Assembly: GCF_016508255.1 (NCBI RefSeq)
Contig: NZ_JADVKT010000001.1
Coordinates: forward strand, 789,779-853,778
Origin: Acinetobacter calcoaceticus
GTDB taxonomy: Bacteria > Pseudomonadota > Gammaproteobacteria > Pseudomonadales > Moraxellaceae
DNA: 64,000 nucleotides
Direction: 5' to 3'
The notes below the pieces were generated by a model, which was not told the origin of the DNA, did no database searches, and saw nothing but the letters and a program-made list of their open reading frames with translations. Positions 62,601 through 64,000 of this stretch are shown here, piece by piece; positions within the stretch are counted from its first letter, which is position 1, and each line of letters begins with the position of its first letter. The position numbers and the translations under genes were made by a program.

Positions 62601-64000
62601 ATTTGGAGTATAGGTATATGAACCATCAAGGTTAATCACCAAAGTACCGTATGTACCATTAATGACTGTGCCATTGGCTAGAACAGGTTGATTATTAACT
62701 GCATTTATAACTGTATTTGGAGTTACGACATCAGCTTGTCCACTTGAGTTAAGGTCTACGATCACATTTCCATGAGCATTTTCTGTATAGAAACTACCGA
62801 TTTGAGTTGTGTCATAAACATCCATCGTAGCGTTTAAAGTACCGAGTAAACCAATACCTGCTAACCCGTTATAGGTCATGAATGCACGATATTGTCCTTG
62901 CTCAAGTCCATCAATAACCACACCTGGTGTAGAACCCAACAAAGTGAGATGAAGAATATCTGCTTGACCTCCACCATATATAGAAGTCCATTGCCCAGTC
63001 GCTGTATCAAATTTCTGTACAACTAATGAGTAATCAGATAGAGCATTAACACCAATTAAAGCACTATAGGTGAATTTTGCATTACCTTCTTGGTTTGTAG
63101 CAACATTGAAAGTAACTGCATCAGAACCAAGCTGTAAGTTAAGACCAGCGAGTGATACAAGCGCCAAGTAAGTTTTACTACCAAGAGCAGCATCATGCGC
63201 AATTAGTAGTGGTTGTGGAGCAAGCACAGCCGTATCAAAGTTATCATATGCAATGATGGAAGAAGTTGTAAGCGTATAAGTTTGAGTAGCTTGTAAACTA
63301 CTACTATTTCCAGCAGCATCCGTAAAGGTTGCTTTTGCATCAACTGTTAAATCGACATCTGCTACGAGTTGACTACCTGGCACACCTATTGTCCATGTTC
63401 CAGTAACTGGATTTACTACAGCGGTGTAGTCCGTACCATTAACATTAACTACAACTGTAGTAACAGCTGCATCCGCAGGAATAGTTACTTTACCTGTAAT
63501 ATTTACTGTTCCAGCAGCCTCCGTTGGATTAATAACGTTATCACCAGTGATTGGATCAATCGCAAGTGCAGCGGTAGTAATATCTGGTGCAGTGGTATCG
63601 ACCGTCAACACGCCAGTGCCTGTACCGACATTGCCCGCAGGGTCTGTCGCTGTCACCGTCACGGTATGTGGACCATCTGTCAACACTGGAAGCGTATTGT
63701 CTGCAAGGGTCCAGGTACCATCACCATGGTTCACCGCTGGATAGCTCACACCATCGACAGTCACCACCACTTTCGCAGTCGGATCGTTCACGGTACCCGC
63801 TAATGGCGGTGTATTGTCATTCGTCAATACATTATTAAGAGCTACTAATGGTGCAGTGGTATCAACCGTCAACACGCCAGCGCCTGTACCGACATTGCCC
63901 GCAGGGTCTGTCGCTGTCACCGTCACGGTATGTGGACCATCTGTCAACACTGGAAGCGTATTGTCTGCAAGGGTCCAGGTACCATCACCATGGTTCACCG
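59634..64000 (-). CDS. Bap-like giant type I-secreted adhesin, C-terminal part (runs off right edge)
   Basis: At least 1455 residues of the C-terminal end of a very large repetitive protein. The first visible part is Ig-like repeats of 88 residues ([25 protein letters not shown]). Four related modules of about 210-250 residues follow. Three share [12 protein letters not shown] openings, QYRAF segments and Y-G-T-L-x-I-N-x-D-G-x-Y-T-Y VCBS-type strands; the fourth is more divergent. The last about 125 residues ([47 protein letters not shown]) are a type I secretion C-terminal target domain. Composition is nearly Cys-free and rich in Asn, Asp, Thr and Val, as in Bap/BapA biofilm proteins. The TolC/HlyBD-type exporter is not in the window. 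Confidence 0.9.
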   Translation of the reverse strand, partial: VNHGDGTWTLADNTLPVLTDGPHTVTVTATDPAGNVGTGAGVLTVDTTAPLVALNNVLTNDNTPPLAGTVNDPTAKVVVTVDGVSYPAVNHGDGTWTLADNTLPVLTDGPHTVTVTATDPAGNVGTGTGVLTVDTTAPDITTAALAIDPITGDNVINPTEAAGTVNITGKVTIPADAAVTTVVVNVNGTDYTAVVNPVTGTWTIGVPGSQLVADVDLTVDAKATFTDAAGNSSSLQATQTYTLTTSSIIAYDNFDTAVLAPQPLLIAHDAALGSKTYLALVSLAGLNLQLGSDAVTFNVATNQEGNAKFTYSALIGVNALSDYSLVVQKFDTATGQWTSIYGGGQADILHLTLLGSTPGVVIDGLEQGQYRAFMTYNGLAGIGLLGTLNATMDVYDTTQIGSFYTENAHGNVIVDLNSSGQADVVTPNTVINAVNNQPVLANGTVINGTYGTLVINLDGSYTYTPNQNASGIGKVDHFVYTLKDSVTGDMAQATLNIQLSSVKAADNLAVADINPQSLLVAHDVALGSASYVAAVSLGGLDLQLLGNSTVAFNVDTDRQGSAKFTFSGLLNAGVLNDYSIVVQKYDTATGKWVSIGGNNPQATLVSLSLVGGTPTAVIDGLDPGQYRAFVGYSGLLGVGIGGTLTGTMDVYNPYVVSGYSVDPVSGNVIKDAGINGAIDAASNSAVISAVNGNVVNATGTTTIVGTYGTLVIDQHGNYTYTPNANGLNLGKVDKFSYTLLDPATGNTSQAVLYVHLDSNKVAMTWNAADPSQPAVITGHVPVDAMDNVASAAIDMVYPTTQQVFNNAISYNWLLGVGGVVVGSKQGTATFNVAAGNVTEAIFSVHFGSVATIVDGLHVVLTRVNPDGTRTVIADSANSGVLDLLGIFGSEVKFKVDNLGAGSYELFMESNTLLTALGNVTADITLNNGNITQVPNLVVNPVIGNVLSDDNSAIYGPNYTPDYITTTTVVTSVTSELGNTSAVNVGTSTVIVGAYGTLTINADGTYSYQATANTQNIGKVDSFTYTVTDPVTGRTDTATLHIQIGSPDVNVTWNNANPGADAVIPVPVANADTNHATVSMKPVTDAAVDVPVANPSVTLIGSQTVNSNSFTVAANTVDNVSIKALLAAGAGLAPTVSYVIQKSNDGGATWVNTVYSGSQTALASLGLGGTIVDQTVSHLDAGLYRVSYTLTTIAIGTVTIDTQVSTTVTHLNQYTPDGLTDWIHGNILLGDTTGGVADTSAASQLYVEVTPGNYQIAAGQAINTGEGTLYLYHDGSYYYKALDSAANATIDTINYKLVSVTGAESTSTLTINLSQELNSLAVSTAANDTFTLGNGSDTLIYNTLTAAGVNNATGGNTTVGGVDTWTDFHVGNTATDSQADKIDISNLLVTHPNSLTIGQYVSVSYDATTQNATISVDRDGLGLTYSSTQLLTIHLDQARTSLTLNDLLNNGQIIY
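63601..64000 (-). repeat. 264-bp tandem repeats encoding 88-residue Ig-like units
   Basis: The sequence from 63601 recurs from 63865, an offset of exactly 264 bp. Over the 136 bases that can be compared I count one difference (T to C in the segment CGCCAGtGCC). More copies presumably continue past the edge. Confidence 0.9.

Noticed and set aside
63601..64000. Direct repeats considered as a CRISPR-like or mobile-element array
   Set aside because: The 264-bp period is in frame and encodes Ig-like adhesin units; no spacers, no cas genes.

Overview
The window reads as a chromosomal segment of a low-GC gammaproteobacterium, almost certainly an Acinetobacter (probably the A. baumannii/calcoaceticus complex). 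The evidence is the housekeeping gene content and protein sequences (CarA/CarB, FtsH next to RlmE, GTP-type PEP carboxykinase, GlpK/GlpD, GroESL), the AT-rich intergenic DNA, and a Bap-like giant adhesin of the kind known from this genus. Species-level assignment is inference, because no marker gene was compared. There is no rRNA, CRISPR array, phage, transposase or integrase. Four tRNA genes are present.

Layout. 1-10.8 kb: the N-terminal part of an NRPS-like adenylation protein runs off the left edge. It lies downstream of a complete MdtABC-type efflux operon (adaptor, two RND pumps, outer-membrane channel) on the minus strand. 11-20 kb: a mixed stretch with a SnoaL-like protein, tRNA-Ser, greB, a divergent AT-rich KAS III protein, an MltF-like and a second lytic transglycosylase, an SCP2 protein, ttcA, heat-shock protease htpX and a DUF4112 membrane protein. 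20-30 kb: an orphan AcrB-type RND pump, glpQ-like lipoprotein, periplasmic metallo-beta-lactamase-fold hydrolase, dgkA, groES-groEL with a sigma32 promoter, and a metallophosphoesterase/lipid-kinase pair. 30-39 kb: central carbon and glycerol metabolism (pckG, glpD, glpK, kgtP), a small lipoprotein, a methyltransferase and folD. 39.8-42.2 kb: tRNA-Cys and two identical tRNA-Leu(UAA) cassettes bracketing a PhoD-like phosphatase gene. 42.5-48.4 kb: folP, ftsH, rlmE, yhbY, a DOMON-like protein and an Ala/Lys/Glu-rich coiled-coil protein. 48.5-53.7 kb: carA-carB-greA, with an elaborate leader. 53.7-59.5 kb: a hexapeptide acetyltransferase, Usp, an alkyltransferase-like protein, a zincin lipoprotein and a two-gene cassette (CapA-like protein plus an unrecognised helical protein). 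59.6-64 kb: the C-terminal part of a Bap-like, type I secreted adhesin running off the right edge.

The most interesting signals are regulatory RNA elements and gene pairs of unknown role. (1) The carAB leader has a promoter, a 25-codon leader ORF with a strong Shine-Dalgarno, a possible pause hairpin plus U-tract, and a terminator whose 3' arm lies inside the leader ORF. The leader stop overlaps the carA start as TTGA. This is the architecture expected of pyrBI-style UTP-sensitive attenuation. (2) Between carB and greA, a perfect 9-bp hairpin competes with an intrinsic terminator. (3) A strong promoter followed after about 70 nt by an intrinsic terminator upstream of mltF is a candidate small RNA or attenuator. 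(4) The KAS III protein keeps its cysteine but appears to have lost the His and Asn of the decarboxylating triad. (5) The CapA-like/helical-protein cassette has translationally overlapping genes and sits beside the adhesin. (6) A cluster of DnaA-box-like 9-mers lies in front of a lytic transglycosylase gene.

Several starts were moved from the longest open frame to the one preferred by Shine-Dalgarno position or family length; each entry says why. All functional calls are from reading the translated sequence; no database search was run.
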